Shown: positions 34,958-44,929, counted from the stretch's first letter. The stretch: DNA of 64,000 bases from Pseudomonas alliivorans (GCF_017826695.1 NZ_JAFFZW010000002.1:434001-498000); one strand, 5' to 3'. Notes: generated from the letters alone by a model not told the origin. Made by a program: numbers and translations.

Positions 34958-35831
34958 CTCCCGGGCTGAGTGGCGACTTTTTACCTTCACACCCCTCAAC
35001 GATCCGGCGCCCAAGCGCATGGAAAGTATCAGCGGTCACGCCCTGCACGCCGAGACGTTTCTCCAGGCGCTCACGCATTTCTTCGACAGCCGCACTGCCA
35101 TAGGCGAGGAGCAGAATCTCCTCAGGCTTGGCCTGGCCACTGCGTACCAGGAACGCGACCCTACCAATTACGGTGCTGGTTTTGCCCGTTCCAGCCCCGG
35201 CCAGGATCAGGTTGTTGTCCTCATCAATCACGCAAGCACGGCGCTGTTGTTCGGACAGAGGTTTAGTTTCAACAGTGTTGAACAGCGTCTCATATTTGGC
35301 GAGAGCATCAGCGATATAGGCTTCACGTGATTGGGAAAGCCGTTGCGCAGCATCGTTGATCAGTTGATGGGCGGCGAAGAAGGTGGCTTGATTTTCGGCA
35401 GCCAGCGCCTCGACGGATGGCAGTGGCGGCAAGGTGGCTCGCCAAGCTCCGAGCTCGCTGAGAATCGGCGTCAATTGGCTCGACCTGATGTATGTCGGCC
35501 GGGCCAGGAACGCTTCAAAGTAGTCGAGCCTTTCCGAGACCTCCGTGATGCGCGGTGCATACCAGGCCTGGCTCAATTGTTGCCACGCCAGATCCCTGTC
35601 GCGGGAGTTGTCGAAGCAAAGCCTATAGATTCCCCGGGGCGTCCGTATGCTGATTGTCTTCAGGGGCCAAAAAGCGCCCCGTTGAGGTGGCTCTGGAATC
35701 TCTAGCCAGCGGAAATACGCACTGCCTGCACGGCCGGCGAGATCGATGCCGGCGTCATCAACGGCGACACCGCGTGAAGCAAATGGCAGCCACCTGGCCC
35801 ACCACGGGAAAACTAAAGTCCTTGTCATCAT
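34958..35831 (-). pseudogene. helD: Helicase IV (HelD)-like gene, 3'-truncated by the IS
   Basis: The leftward frame (start MMTRTLVFPWW at 35831) keeps the first 290 or so residues of a superfamily 1 helicase IV. It has the non-catalytic HelD N-terminal domain, the QQRRACVIDEDNN motif, Walker A LAGAGTGKTS, ILLLAYGSAAVEEM and TADTFHALGRRI (motif Ia). It then runs into the IS256 right end after EGKKSPLSPG and stops inside it at 34884. All later helicase motifs (II to VI) are absent from the window, so the product cannot unwind DNA. HelD enzymes act in recombination; a host-core paralogue may exist elsewhere. A longer start at 35993 is possible but less family-like. Confidence 0.8.
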
Positions 35832-36270
35832 TCCTAGCACCGACCGCGAGTGATCGAGCGCCTTTCCTTTGCCAATCGTAAATGAGCATGCTCTCTGGAT
35901 AGATACGGCCGCAGGTGCAGAGACCCCAGAGCAACCGGGCCGGTGGGCTAGGGGGTAGGGCGTGCGCTTCTCGTGCTCAATCGCGGCGTGCATCTGATCC
36001 AGAAAATCAGAGAGCCACTACTGTAACCGATTGTGACGATGTGCCGTATGCATCGCGGAGCGCTGGACACAGTAGTCGTTTCGGGAGCTGTGGTTGCGAT
36101 CAGGTCGCTCCAGGGAAATAAGCGTTAGCAGGGGAGGATGGCCGTAAGCTATCATCTGAGGCTTCCTATGAGGCTCACCAGAAGCTCGCCTTCCCGCTCA
36201 GACCTAAGATCGATTGTTCAGTCTTCGGCAGATGAATGCCTGGTAGCCACCAGCCTGTTTGGAGACACGG
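35832..36270. other. Intergenic region between helicase remnant and YobI-like gene
   Basis: About 440 bases with no gene I can support. It must hold the promoters of two divergent genes. The last bases give a good ribosome binding site (GGAG at 36261-36264) for the ATG at 36271. Confidence 0.4.
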
Positions 36271-39200
36271 ATGTTCATTCGCTTGCGCGCCATCTACCAC
36301 CGGGCGTTAGCCGCCTATACCGTCTACAGCAACGCGACAGGGCGCAAGATAGCCGCTTTGAATCGCTACCCGCGTGCAGCCGTCAGCGCCTATAAGGCCG
36401 CACGTGCGTTTCTGGCCGCGCCTGCTCATGAAAACCTGTTTGAGCCGCTCACCCCTGTACTGATTGAGCCGGGGAAAATCAATCGGTATGAGCGCGAGTT
36501 GCTAAACGGCCTTAGGAACGACCAGGTCAGGAACATCGCGATCACTGGCGAGTACGGGGCAGGCAAGAGCAGCGTGCTTCGAACCTTTGTCCACCGCCAC
36601 CCAGAATTTGTCTATGCGTTCGTTTCGTTGGCCACGTTCGGGAAGGACAACGAAATCTCTGGAGCCTATGAACTCGTGACTGAGGCCGGCGCGGCCGGGG
36701 AGGGAACATCGCCCTCCGAACCCGGACGGCCTTCGGTGCCACCTACCAAGGCCGGGCACGAATCAAAGGCTGAAGAAAGTAAGGCTGAGTCCGATCTCGT
36801 CGCACGGATCGAGGAGACCATCGTCCAGCAACTGCTGTACTCCGTCCCTGCAAAGATACTCCCCAAGACCCGTCTCAAGCGGATCGACCAGGCCTCTGGC
36901 TTCAAGATCTGGTGGAAAACGCTCTGCTATGGCCTCCTCATCCTGGCAGGGTTGAGACTGTACATCCCGGTCGCGGAGAAACTGCCGAAAATTGAACCTG
37001 CCTGGCTCCTGGAGTGGCTGCTGTTGATCCCGGGCTCACTCGCCGTGGGGATCGCCGCGCTTGGGTGCGTGTTCCTGCTACACAGGGGACTGAAACTCCT
37101 TTCATTGTTCAGCATTGACGGGCTGACACTCAAAGGCGGCAAGCTGGAGACCACCCACCATGGCTCCGTACTGCACAAGAATATTGACGAGATCATTTAC
37201 TGCTTTGAGCGCAGCAGCATTGACGTGGTGATCATTGAGGATCTCGACCGGTTCGGCATTCACGACGTGTTCACTCGGTTGCGAGAGATCAATTTCATCA
37301 TCAAGCAGTCGCCCCAGGTGAAACGCCCGGTCTACTTCGTCTATGCGCTACGTGATGAGATGTTCGTGGTCGGCGAGAAAACGAAGTTTTTTGACCTCAT
37401 CGTCCCCGTGATCCCTGTGATCAACTCGGAAAACTCCCAAGAAAAAATGATGGAGCTTCTGAACCTTCGAACCTTCAAATCGAGGCCGTTGGGGGAGTTC
37501 CTCGATCGTCGGCTGGTGGAGACAGTCTGCTATTACATCGATGACCTTCGCTTGGTGAAGAATATCGTCAATGAATTCGATATGTTCTCGAATATCCTTG
37601 CCAGCAGCTTAGAACTGGAACCAGACAAGCTTTTCGCCATCGTCGTGATCCGTAACCTCCACCCGGCAGCCTATGCTGACTTGGTCAAGCGAAGGGGGGC
37701 GATTTATGGCGTCATCAAGGGCCTAGACGCCTGGAAGGCACAGCAGAAGAGCGCGTATGACACGCAGATAGACGAGTTGCGGCGCGAGCGTGACGATCAA
37801 GCGTCCGAGATGGCTAACAATGTGAGTGAACTCAGGGCTTACGTCTGGTTTACGCTCCTTCGGTTGGCCGATATAGACACGGCAACCCATGTCGTAATCA
37901 CTGGTACTCGTTACACGGCGCAGCAGTTTGTGACCGACAAGGTATTCGACGTGTTAATGAATCAAGCCGGTAACCTCTCAATTCATGCTGAGGATCAATA
38001 CCAGCGAATATTCAAAAACTCATCTCGAAATGTCCCGACGGCAGAGCTGCTGAACGCGACCTCCTATAAGCGGCGCCATGCCTTACTTGGACGACGGCAG
38101 AGCACGATTGCGGATGAGATCGCAGCCGCGCAGCAGCAATCTGATCAGATCAACAGGATGTCCTTCAAGTCCGCTGTCAAGAAAGGCTACGGCGAGGTTG
38201 TAAGGAACAAGCTCCTGGGCTTGGACGTGGTGAGTTATCTGATGCAGCATGGCTTCCTCGATACTGACTATACCGACTACCTAGGTTACTTCTATCAAGG
38301 ATCGCTGACGCCTGGTGATAAAGAGCTGATCCTGTCGCTCAGGCGTGGTGTTCTGCCTGAGGTATCCCGATCCGTAGACAACCCGGACAACGTACTTGAA
38401 AAGCTGAAAAGTGATGAGCTGGACGAGGGCAGGGGCATCGTCGTCGATCTGATCGCCTGGTTGGCTGCCCGACCAACCAGACCCTCACACACAGAAGCAG
38501 ACGACCAGTTAAGGCACGTGCTGAGAAGCGGTTTAAACGAGCACACCGTGCGAATGGCTCTGGCAGTTCACGAGCTTTTGAGCCGGCCAGAACTCGCCGG
38601 CTTTATCCAAGCTGTTTACCGCCTGGAGCCAAAGCTGTTTCTACGGTTTTTCGAAGCGAGCGACATCGCAGATGCCGGCAGTATTTTTGAAGGAAGCGAT
38701 TCCCGTCAGCAGCTAGTCAACGCCATCGTCGACAGCCTGTCGGAAGCCAATTTCAAGACGTTGGCGGATGACGCGCTGACCGACCTGGTGCCGACGATTG
38801 AGCGCTTGGAAGATGCATCTCGACTGATGCCAGGACTGGAAAGCAATCAGGAAGCCTGGGCATGGCTCAGAGCCCTGCCGATCGAATTCGCCTCGCTGGG
38901 CAATGCAATGAGTCTGGCGGATCTCGAAAAACTGATCGACTGGCACTGCATCAAGATCAACCTGCCAATGCTGACGCTGATATGCGCAAAGTCTGAACCT
39001 GGGAGCGATTCCAAAGGCGCCGCATCCGAACCTGCGATTGCAGGCACTATATCTCTGCGTAGGCTGCAGGCGCTGGGCATCAATGGGCTAGGCGATTATC
39101 TGCTATCGCGCGCTGACGAGCTTGCCACCGCGTTGTTGGATCAGCCAGCTGTGCTAGACGAATCCAGCGAGTCCTTAGCGAGTCTACTGGCGGAGCTGGA

Positions 39201-40239
39201 CGGGAATGATGACCTGGTAGAAAAGCTCTTCGACAAGACTACATGCGACCTACAAGAGCTCACCGATGCTCCGAGGCATCTGTGGGCAAAGGCATTTGAA
39301 AGCGATCGCCTGACGGCGAAAGCTGAGGCCGTCTGGATTTTCTTTGGGAAGGTCATTGCGTCCGACGGCCAGGTTTCGATCGATGAAAGCGGATCGGAAA
39401 CCGCAGCCGCATTCACTGCATTCATTGCTCGAAACGCATCGACTCTGGAAGGCAAGCTGTGGCGTTCAACGAACGCAGACTTGGCGCTGCAACAGTATCT
39501 GCTGAGCTCCGAAAGTTTCAGTAACGAAGAGCTCAAAGCATTGCTCGGCGGCGTCGTGCTTCAAGACCTATCAGTGATCACAGCAGCGGTACCTGCTGGA
39601 CGCTGGCCCATGCTGGTCACCTCATCGTTTCTGCCTTACAGCTCGGAAGTCAGGGACATCGTAATGAATAAATGCCCACATCTTGAAGGCCAGTACCTGG
39701 TGGAGCGGTGGCCTCAAGCCAGAGCTGAGATCGATATCGGCTCTCTCCAGTTCGACTCGATGCTAACGCTGAGCAAAAGCAGTGTATTGCCACTCACTCA
39801 GAAGATTCAGATGTTGTCAGGGCTTAGCCTGGAGACGATTGAAAGCAAACCCGAGGCAGTGTCAGAACTAGGCCGTGTGTCTAAGCTGGCCAACCAAGCG
39901 GGCGAGAGGTTTGCTGATTCGCTAATCCCAGTGCTGCAACAACTGGTTCGGACTGCAAGCCTCACCCCGGAGCATCGTTCTGAAATGCTGACGCAATGCC
40001 TTCCAGGGATGAAGTGGCCTGACGTTTCCGCAGCTTTAGCGTCGCTCGACGACGAAGGCTTCAAAGCCTTGAACGGCAAGGTCAAGAAGATCAAGGTAAA
40101 GAATACGGAGTCAAACCAACGGTTGGTTGCCGTGTTGAAGGCTGAGGGCTACTTGGCAACGGTGACGCGGAAGGACGACGAAATCGTTGCGACTACCAGG
40201 CCCTCATCCATGCCAGAGGACGGCGGATGGCTACCGTAA
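36271..40239 (+). CDS. YobI-like large P-loop NTPase, candidate defence protein
   Basis: A 1322-aa protein. The N-terminal motif LTPVLIEPGKINRYERELLN leads into Walker A ITGEYGAGKSS (Gly93 to Ser100), the hallmark of the YobI-like branch of STAND/KAP-type NTPases. Two membrane helices (about 214-234 and 246-272) are inserted between Walker A and Walker B, VVIIEDLDRFG (319-329), as in KAP-type ATPases. A low-complexity Glu/Lys/Ser segment lies at about 140-170. The C-terminal 900 residues are helical and repeat-like, with no enzymatic domain I recognise. Start ATG 36271 is set by GGAG six bases upstream; a TTG 12 bases earlier is in frame but has no such site. YobI-like proteins are predicted conflict-system NTPases. 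No partner gene is intact next to it. Confidence 0.75.
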   Translation: MFIRLRAIYHRALAAYTVYSNATGRKIAALNRYPRAAVSAYKAARAFLAAPAHENLFEPLTPVLIEPGKINRYERELLNGLRNDQVRNIAITGEYGAGKSSVLRTFVHRHPEFVYAFVSLATFGKDNEISGAYELVTEAGAAGEGTSPSEPGRPSVPPTKAGHESKAEESKAESDLVARIEETIVQQLLYSVPAKILPKTRLKRIDQASGFKIWWKTLCYGLLILAGLRLYIPVAEKLPKIEPAWLLEWLLLIPGSLAVGIAALGCVFLLHRGLKLLSLFSIDGLTLKGGKLETTHHGSVLHKNIDEIIYCFERSSIDVVIIEDLDRFGIHDVFTRLREINFIIKQSPQVKRPVYFVYALRDEMFVVGEKTKFFDLIVPVIPVINSENSQEKMMELLNLRTFKSRPLGEFLDRRLVETVCYYIDDLRLVKNIVNEFDMFSNILASSLELEPDKLFAIVVIRNLHPAAYADLVKRRGAIYGVIKGLDAWKAQQKSAYDTQIDELRRERDDQASEMANNVSELRAYVWFTLLRLADIDTATHVVITGTRYTAQQFVTDKVFDVLMNQAGNLSIHAEDQYQRIFKNSSRNVPTAELLNATSYKRRHALLGRRQSTIADEIAAAQQQSDQINRMSFKSAVKKGYGEVVRNKLLGLDVVSYLMQHGFLDTDYTDYLGYFYQGSLTPGDKELILSLRRGVLPEVSRSVDNPDNVLEKLKSDELDEGRGIVVDLIAWLAARPTRPSHTEADDQLRHVLRSGLNEHTVRMALAVHELLSRPELAGFIQAVYRLEPKLFLRFFEASDIADAGSIFEGSDSRQQLVNAIVDSLSEANFKTLADDALTDLVPTIERLEDASRLMPGLESNQEAWAWLRALPIEFASLGNAMSLADLEKLIDWHCIKINLPMLTLICAKSEPGSDSKGAASEPAIAGTISLRRLQALGINGLGDYLLSRADELATALLDQPAVLDESSESLASLLAELDGNDDLVEKLFDKTTCDLQELTDAPRHLWAKAFESDRLTAKAEAVWIFFGKVIASDGQVSIDESGSETAAAFTAFIARNASTLEGKLWRSTNADLALQQYLLSSESFSNEELKALLGGVVLQDLSVITAAVPAGRWPMLVTSSFLPYSSEVRDIVMNKCPHLEGQYLVERWPQARAEIDIGSLQFDSMLTLSKSSVLPLTQKIQMLSGLSLETIESKPEAVSELGRVSKLANQAGERFADSLIPVLQQLVRTASLTPEHRSEMLTQCLPGMKWPDVSAALASLDDEGFKALNGKVKKIKVKNTESNQRLVAVLKAEGYLATVTRKDDEIVATTRPSSMPEDGGWLP

Positions 40240-40533
40240 TTATCGCGCAACACCTTTGAATTGAGTGGTTCTGGCTCTGACTGATACTTCAGGTGAGCCA
40301 AGCAATTAAGCGGAGCGCGCAGGCGTGAAGATCGAAGCCCGCCAGGGTCAAGACGCACGCCTGGCGGGCGGCTTGATTCACGAGAGCTGGGCTTCAGCCA
40401 CGCCCACCACGTGAGCGCATCACTCACCGCGGCTGGCTCAACCTCGCTCGAAAACTCAGTAACTCCCCTGTAGCGCGCACGATCAAACTCGGTTTCCGAC
40501 TGACCAGCGCCGGCGGATCAGGGGAGGGCATGC

Positions 40534-41656
40534 TTACGGTTTCGTAACCGCACGACTCGATACCATCGCAGCGGTGAGCAATCGGATGTCGTCAGTCGCT
40601 CGGACAATATCCGGACTATTCGACGCCTGCGCTAAGTCGGCGAGGCTCTCCCTGATCGAGCACGTCATGCGCCAGAGCCCTTTGATGACCAGCGCGTCTG
40701 CCGGGTTTTCTTTGTAGAAAAGGCTTGAGGCAGGCAGCGGCCCCTGGGATCAATATTCAAGTAACTAAGGTAACGCTCGAATGCACGGCCGAACTCAGCC
40801 GGTAGAGGTGTCGGCTGGCCGGTCTTGTGGTGCGGCTCCTGCCACACACCTTGGCCATTTCTGGAAAATTGGTCGATACGTCCCGGTGATGATGGAGTAC
40901 CCAGCACCTGCCACATAGGACGGATCGAGTGCCTCGCGACAACCAGGTACATCGTGATCACCTGGAGATCGTGCGTGCTGAGGTCGAGGCGCTGGAGCGC
41001 GCCCAGCATCCAGTTTATGGTTTCGTCTGAGAGGCTGGCCCGGGGTTTTGGCTCTCTGAATAAAAGCGTTTCGGGGACATGGTCGGCTACGTTTTCATGC
41101 GTGACCTGCACGTCCTTGAGGTAGAAATCCAAGAACTGCTTGACGCAGCGAATCTCGCGTTTCCACACGTTCTTATCAATTTTATCGGTTGAGTCTGCGC
41201 CACGATTGCTCTGAAAGAGCTTCCAATTGGGATTGATTGGCCAGTCCCGGAAGTCCTTGGCGGGCGTTCCGATGTAGCGGGTTTGCTTACCAAGTGCTTC
41301 CCAATCGGATGGTGGGTTTTGGATTAAAGCTGAGTACTCCTCGAAATCGGCGCGCGTTCAATCCAGTAAGCAGAGCCCATTCGCGAAGCTCCAGTTGAGC
41401 ATTCGCTCCAAGCCTTGAATGCAAGAGTTGTACTGCAAGAGTTGTACTGCAAGTGCGGGGTCGCGGGATTCCAGTTGTGGGCGATCCAGTTGAGAAAACA
41501 GTCTGCGTACCAAGTACTGATAAAGGGCTGACTCGTAACGTCGAGTTCATTAAAGCGAGCCAGGGTCTGGAGGTTACTAGGGAAACTGGCTTCCCGATTG
41601 GGGTACCAGTGAGAATACGGAGGAAAGAGTGGGAATGGGATAAACGGACGCACCAT
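40534..41656 (-). pseudogene. Unrecognised gene with multiple frame lesions
   Basis: Joining frames restores a protein of about 370 aa. An N-terminal piece (PLFPPYSHWYPNREASFPSN) may start at 41656. The piece YESALYQYLVRRLFSQLDRP continues into LLHSRLGANAQLELREWALL if one copy of a 14-base tandem duplication is removed. One extra base near 41349 then shifts to DFEEYSALIQNPPSDWEALG and on through SLSDETINWMLGALQRLDLS. A missing base near 40715 shifts to LFYKENPADALVIKGLWRMT, ending at the stop 40534-40536. A fourth lesion near 41545 is probable. The helical layout loosely recalls integrase-like proteins, but I see no Arg-His-Arg-Tyr catalytic set, so I do not name a family. Confidence 0.62.
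41421..41448 (+). repeat. 14-base tandem duplication inside a pseudogene
   Basis: GCAAGAGTTGTACT occurs twice in direct succession (41421-41434 and 41435-41448), followed by a third partial GCAAG. As 14 is not a multiple of three, the duplication breaks the reading frame of the leftward gene; removing one copy restores a coherent protein. Confidence 0.85.
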
Positions 41657-42068
41657 CGACGAACCCGCGAGCTAAAATGTTTGGCTGGTACTCTTGCGTT
41701 TAGCAGACGTGTGCGACGCTAGCCAGTCAGTGGGTTGCTTCAGGGCTCAAAGGCGGGAAACGGTGATTAGTGAAAAGGCTATCTCAGGGGGGAACATGAG
41801 GATGAGAAGGCAAGCGGTTGATTTTCGGGGAAACGGGGTTTTCTGCAAAACCGACCGGGGATTGGTGGAATTGGACAACAGCAGCACCGCCAGTCAAAAC
41901 AGATACAATTTAACATAATATACATTATGCGCCAGTACACATATCCCATAACGGCACTGGTACACCGCATTTCAAAAGCCACATCCATCGGCTCCATAAC
42001 ACACCTCAGTCGACACCAACTGCAAACCCCTCGACAATCGCCATCCGCACCATTTTCAAGGATGAATC
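41657..42068. other. Gene-free right edge of the island
   Basis: About 410 bases without a supported gene. An AT-rich palindrome, CATAAT-ATAC-ATTATG at 41914-41929, stands out from the GC-rich surroundings and could be part of the promoter or operator of the small secreted protein gene at 42069. Confidence 0.4.
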
Positions 42069-42374
42069 ATGAATCGCACTCTGGCGTTCGTTCTCGCCTG
42101 TATCAGTCTGCCTGTCTGGTCGGCCAGTCCGATTACTTTTGTGGCGAAGCCACTTGGTAAGCACATTCAAACCCTGAGCAACGCGTTCGCTTGTGAGGTC
42201 ACCGCCGGGATGCCTGGCGCAAGCCGGTCACCTCAATGCAGCAACCAAACCAATCCAGCGCTCACGAATTCCCGAGAACTCGATAAAGCTGCGGACGTGA
42301 AAACGCTGCGCGAATGCATGAAGCCCAATAACCTGATCGATGAGGATGTGCGCAAATGCATGAAGGGTATTTAA
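42069..42374 (+). CDS. Small secreted four-cysteine protein, unknown function
   Basis: A 101-aa protein with a clear signal peptide (hydrophobic core LAFVLACISLPV, cleavage near Ala19). The mature part has exactly four cysteines (42, 57, 83, 97), enough for two disulfides. The last two sit in near-identical contexts (ECMKP, KCMKG). It is thus a likely periplasmic or exported disulfide-stabilised protein. I do not recognise the family. It is convergent with the DUF2251-like gene, 7 bases between stops. Confidence 0.7.
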   Translation: MNRTLAFVLACISLPVWSASPITFVAKPLGKHIQTLSNAFACEVTAGMPGASRSPQCSNQTNPALTNSRELDKAADVKTLRECMKPNNLIDEDVRKCMKGI

Positions 42375-42381
42375 GTCGTAA

Positions 42382-42792
42382 TCACGCAAACAGCTGCAGC
42401 GCGGCATCGTCCCAGTCGTGCCCGGCGACTGACCAGCCGTTATCCGCTGGTGGCGGGAATCCGGTGCGGCAATAACCTTGTCTGGCCTGAAAATCGAATA
42501 TTGCATGGGGATAATCGTTAATAAGCAGGACGGCTTTGGCGTGATCCAGAGACCAGCCAATCTTGATAGCTGAAGGTTTTGCGCGGTCAGTGACGTCTGC
42601 CACATTGTAAATGTGCAGCGCGTCCTGGATGGGATTGTCCTGTGAACCCGTGTCGATCGCATAGAAATAGCCGGTGTCCTCGTCATCTTCGAAGACTACG
42701 ACGAAAGCGCCTTCTTGTGCCGGAGCTTCGACGACCAAAGCCTGTCCGACATTCAATTCGTGTTCACTTGCCAAATAGACAGGCATTCGCAT
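42382..42792 (-). CDS. DUF2251-like hypothetical protein
   Basis: A 136-aa soluble acidic protein. The conserved stretch VVVFEDDEDTGYFYAIDTG, then ALHIYNV and the ending DYPHAIFDFQARQGYCRTGFP match what I recall of DUF2251. Function is unknown. Immunity-type and effector-associated roles have been suggested for many such small acidic proteins, but nothing here proves it. No operon partner is visible. Confidence 0.68.
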   Translation of the reverse strand: MRMPVYLASEHELNVGQALVVEAPAQEGAFVVVFEDDEDTGYFYAIDTGSQDNPIQDALHIYNVADVTDRAKPSAIKIGWSLDHAKAVLLINDYPHAIFDFQARQGYCRTGFPPPADNGWSVAGHDWDDAALQLFA

Positions 42793-43009
42793 ACTCCTTA
42801 AGTGCTCGGACTTACTTGAAAGTGGTTTTGATATTCTGCATTTATACGCGTGCTGACCTCAATGCCCCTCAGACGCGTAAGCCACTTAGGCTTTCAGAAA
42901 CAGAGAATTTTGCTCTATTCTCTCAGACATTAATATGCAAATTACTGATAACTAAACTAAAGAGTCATTTAGTTGAGTTATATTATTGGGCATCCAGTGT
43001 CAACCCGCC

Positions 43010-43885
43010 CTAACCCTCCAACACCAATGAAGCGTCCGGATATCTGGCACAGATAAAGTCGACAAACGCCCGCACCTTCGGCGCCGCAAGACGTCTTGAT
43101 GTATGCAACACCCAAAGCTCAGCTTCGGCATCTGATGCAGAGCCCCATTGAACCAGTTCCCCGTTGGCCAGGTTATTCCACACGATGGATTGAGGAATGA
43201 GCGCCACCCCGCCGCCGGCTATGGCTGCATCGCGGATCATGAGAAACGAGGAAAATGTCAGTCGTGGAATGGGTTCCAGTTTCAGCGCCCCGCCGTCCAG
43301 GCTCCAGATAGTGGGTTGGAAATTGGAGGCGACGATACTCGCAACCTGGGTGATAGCGCTGGTTGAGGGCTTTGATATTCCAGGCGCAGCAACAGCGATG
43401 AGCCGATCCTTGGCAAAGCATCGCCCCACCAGGTTGCTGTCCGGACGAGGATTGACCCGGATGCATGCGTCGAACTGCTCTTCGACAGGATCAACCACAC
43501 GGTCCTCGGCGACCACTTCCAGCTCAATCTCGGGATAAGCCGCGCAAAAAGCAGCTCCGATGCGTCCCATCGCCAGTTGCGAGAACAGAACCGGGGCCGC
43601 GATACGCATGCGCCCGCGAGGTATGGACACGCCCTCCTTCGCCGCTGTCATGGCTTCAGCCACCTCGGCCAGTGGCCCCTCGGCCCTGTTCAATAGCACT
43701 TGTCCGGCCTCGGTCAGCTTCAGGCCGCGGGCGCTACGCTCGATCAATCTGACACCCAACTGCTCTTCAAGCTCGGCGATCCGGCGCGATAGCGTCGCCT
43801 TTGATCGGCCACTTGCGCGACTTGCCTTTCCCAACCCCTGGTTGGTGGCAACGAGTGCGAAGTCGATAAGCGCGTTGAGGTTCAT
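43010..43885 (-). CDS. LysR-family transcriptional regulator
   Basis: A 291-aa regulator of the CrgA/DsdC-like subgroup. The helix-turn-helix reads ALVATNQGLGKASRASGRSK and then ATLSRRIAELEEQLG. Effector-domain landmarks (IPRGRMRIAAPVLFSQL) follow. I chose ATG 43885 (MNLNALIDFALV), the family N-terminus, over a longer frame. It is divergent from the NAD(P)H-binding gene at 44018 (132-base gap); this LysR and NmrA-like pairing is very common and implies direct control. Confidence 0.9.
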   Translation of the reverse strand: MNLNALIDFALVATNQGLGKASRASGRSKATLSRRIAELEEQLGVRLIERSARGLKLTEAGQVLLNRAEGPLAEVAEAMTAAKEGVSIPRGRMRIAAPVLFSQLAMGRIGAAFCAAYPEIELEVVAEDRVVDPVEEQFDACIRVNPRPDSNLVGRCFAKDRLIAVAAPGISKPSTSAITQVASIVASNFQPTIWSLDGGALKLEPIPRLTFSSFLMIRDAAIAGGGVALIPQSIVWNNLANGELVQWGSASDAEAELWVLHTSRRLAAPKVRAFVDFICARYPDASLVLEG

Positions 43886-44017
43886 GGCGTTCCACTTTTG
43901 AGACGGAGTATCTACATAGTGGCGTCTTCGTTTTACCTGTGCAACGCAATATCGTGACTTCAACGCAGCGGAGTTGCCTGCTGCCCTCATCACGTATTCA
44001 TTGCAGGAGATTCACCC

Positions 44018-44887
44018 ATGAGTATTCTCGTCATCGGAGCCACAGGTACTGTCGGTTCACTCGTCGTCCAACGTCTGGCTGCTGCAGGCGCTGAAGTCAA
44101 AGCAATCGTCCGCCAACCTGGCAAGGCAAGCTTCCCGACTGGCGTCACCGAAGTCGTCGCAGATATGACCGACGTGCCTTCAATGCGCGCTGCATTATCT
44201 TCGGTACGAACGCTGTTTCTGCTCAACGCCGTTACGCCAGATGAGGTAACACAGGCGCTCATCACGCTGAATCTCGCACAAGAGAAAGGTATCAAACGCA
44301 TCGTTTACCTGTCGGTCATCCACGCGGACAGGTTCACGAATGTTCCGCACTTCACCGGCAAACATACCGTCGAGCGCATGATAGAAACCCTCGACGTGGC
44401 TGCCACCATTCTGCGTCCGGCTTACTTCATGCAGAACGAAGGCATGGTCCAACAGACGATTCAGGATTATTCGGTGTACCCGATGCCGATCGGTCATGCG
44501 GGCGTCTCAATGATCGATGCACGTGACATCGCCGATATTGCAGTTGCGGAGTTGCTGCGACTGGACCGGGCACCCGCAACACTGGAGCGTCTGACGCTGG
44601 AGCTGGTAGGCCCGCAGGTTCTTACCGGCCCGTCAGTGGCGAAAATCTGGAGCTCCGCGCTGGGTCGCGAAGTGGTTTATGGCGGTGACGATGTCGCAGC
44701 TTTTGAAGCACAGATGGCTTCGTACATCCCGGCCTGGCTGGCTTACGACCTTCGTCTGATGATGTCGGGTATCCAGAAGTTCGGCATGCAGGCCGCCGAC
44801 GGAACGGTTGATCGTTTGCAAGCCATCATCGGACGTCCTCTGCGTACTTACGAAAGCTTCGTGCGTGAGGCCACGGGTAGCATCTGA
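44018..44887 (+). CDS. NmrA-like NAD(P)H-binding protein
   Basis: A 289-aa Rossmann-fold protein. It opens with ILVIGATGTVGSLVVQRL, the GxxGxxG motif, and continues with TLFLLNAVTPDE, IVYLSVIHADRF and ATILRPAYFMQN, the atypical SDR plan of NmrA/QorB proteins. Such proteins sense the NADPH/NADP ratio or reduce quinones. It is divergent from its probable LysR regulator and convergent with the LacI gene, separated by a strong hairpin terminator. Confidence 0.88.
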   Translation: MSILVIGATGTVGSLVVQRLAAAGAEVKAIVRQPGKASFPTGVTEVVADMTDVPSMRAALSSVRTLFLLNAVTPDEVTQALITLNLAQEKGIKRIVYLSVIHADRFTNVPHFTGKHTVERMIETLDVAATILRPAYFMQNEGMVQQTIQDYSVYPMPIGHAGVSMIDARDIADIAVAELLRLDRAPATLERLTLELVGPQVLTGPSVAKIWSSALGREVVYGGDDVAAFEAQMASYIPAWLAYDLRLMMSGIQKFGMQAADGTVDRLQAIIGRPLRTYESFVREATGSI

Positions 44888-44903
44888 TTCCGGTAAACAA
44901 ATC

Positions 44904-44929
44904 AGGGGGCAGACATGCGTGTGCCCCCT
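44904..44929. terminator. Bidirectional terminator hairpin
   Basis: AGGGGGCA (44904-44911) and TGCCCCCT (44922-44929) form a GC-rich eight-pair stem with a ten-base loop. It lies between two convergent genes, 16 bases after one stop and 17 from the other. Confidence 0.65.

Noticed and set aside
40534..41656. Calling the broken gene a tyrosine-recombinase integrase
   Set aside because: The reconstructed protein shows no Arg, His-x-x-Arg or Tyr catalytic pattern that I can place; helical layout alone is not enough.
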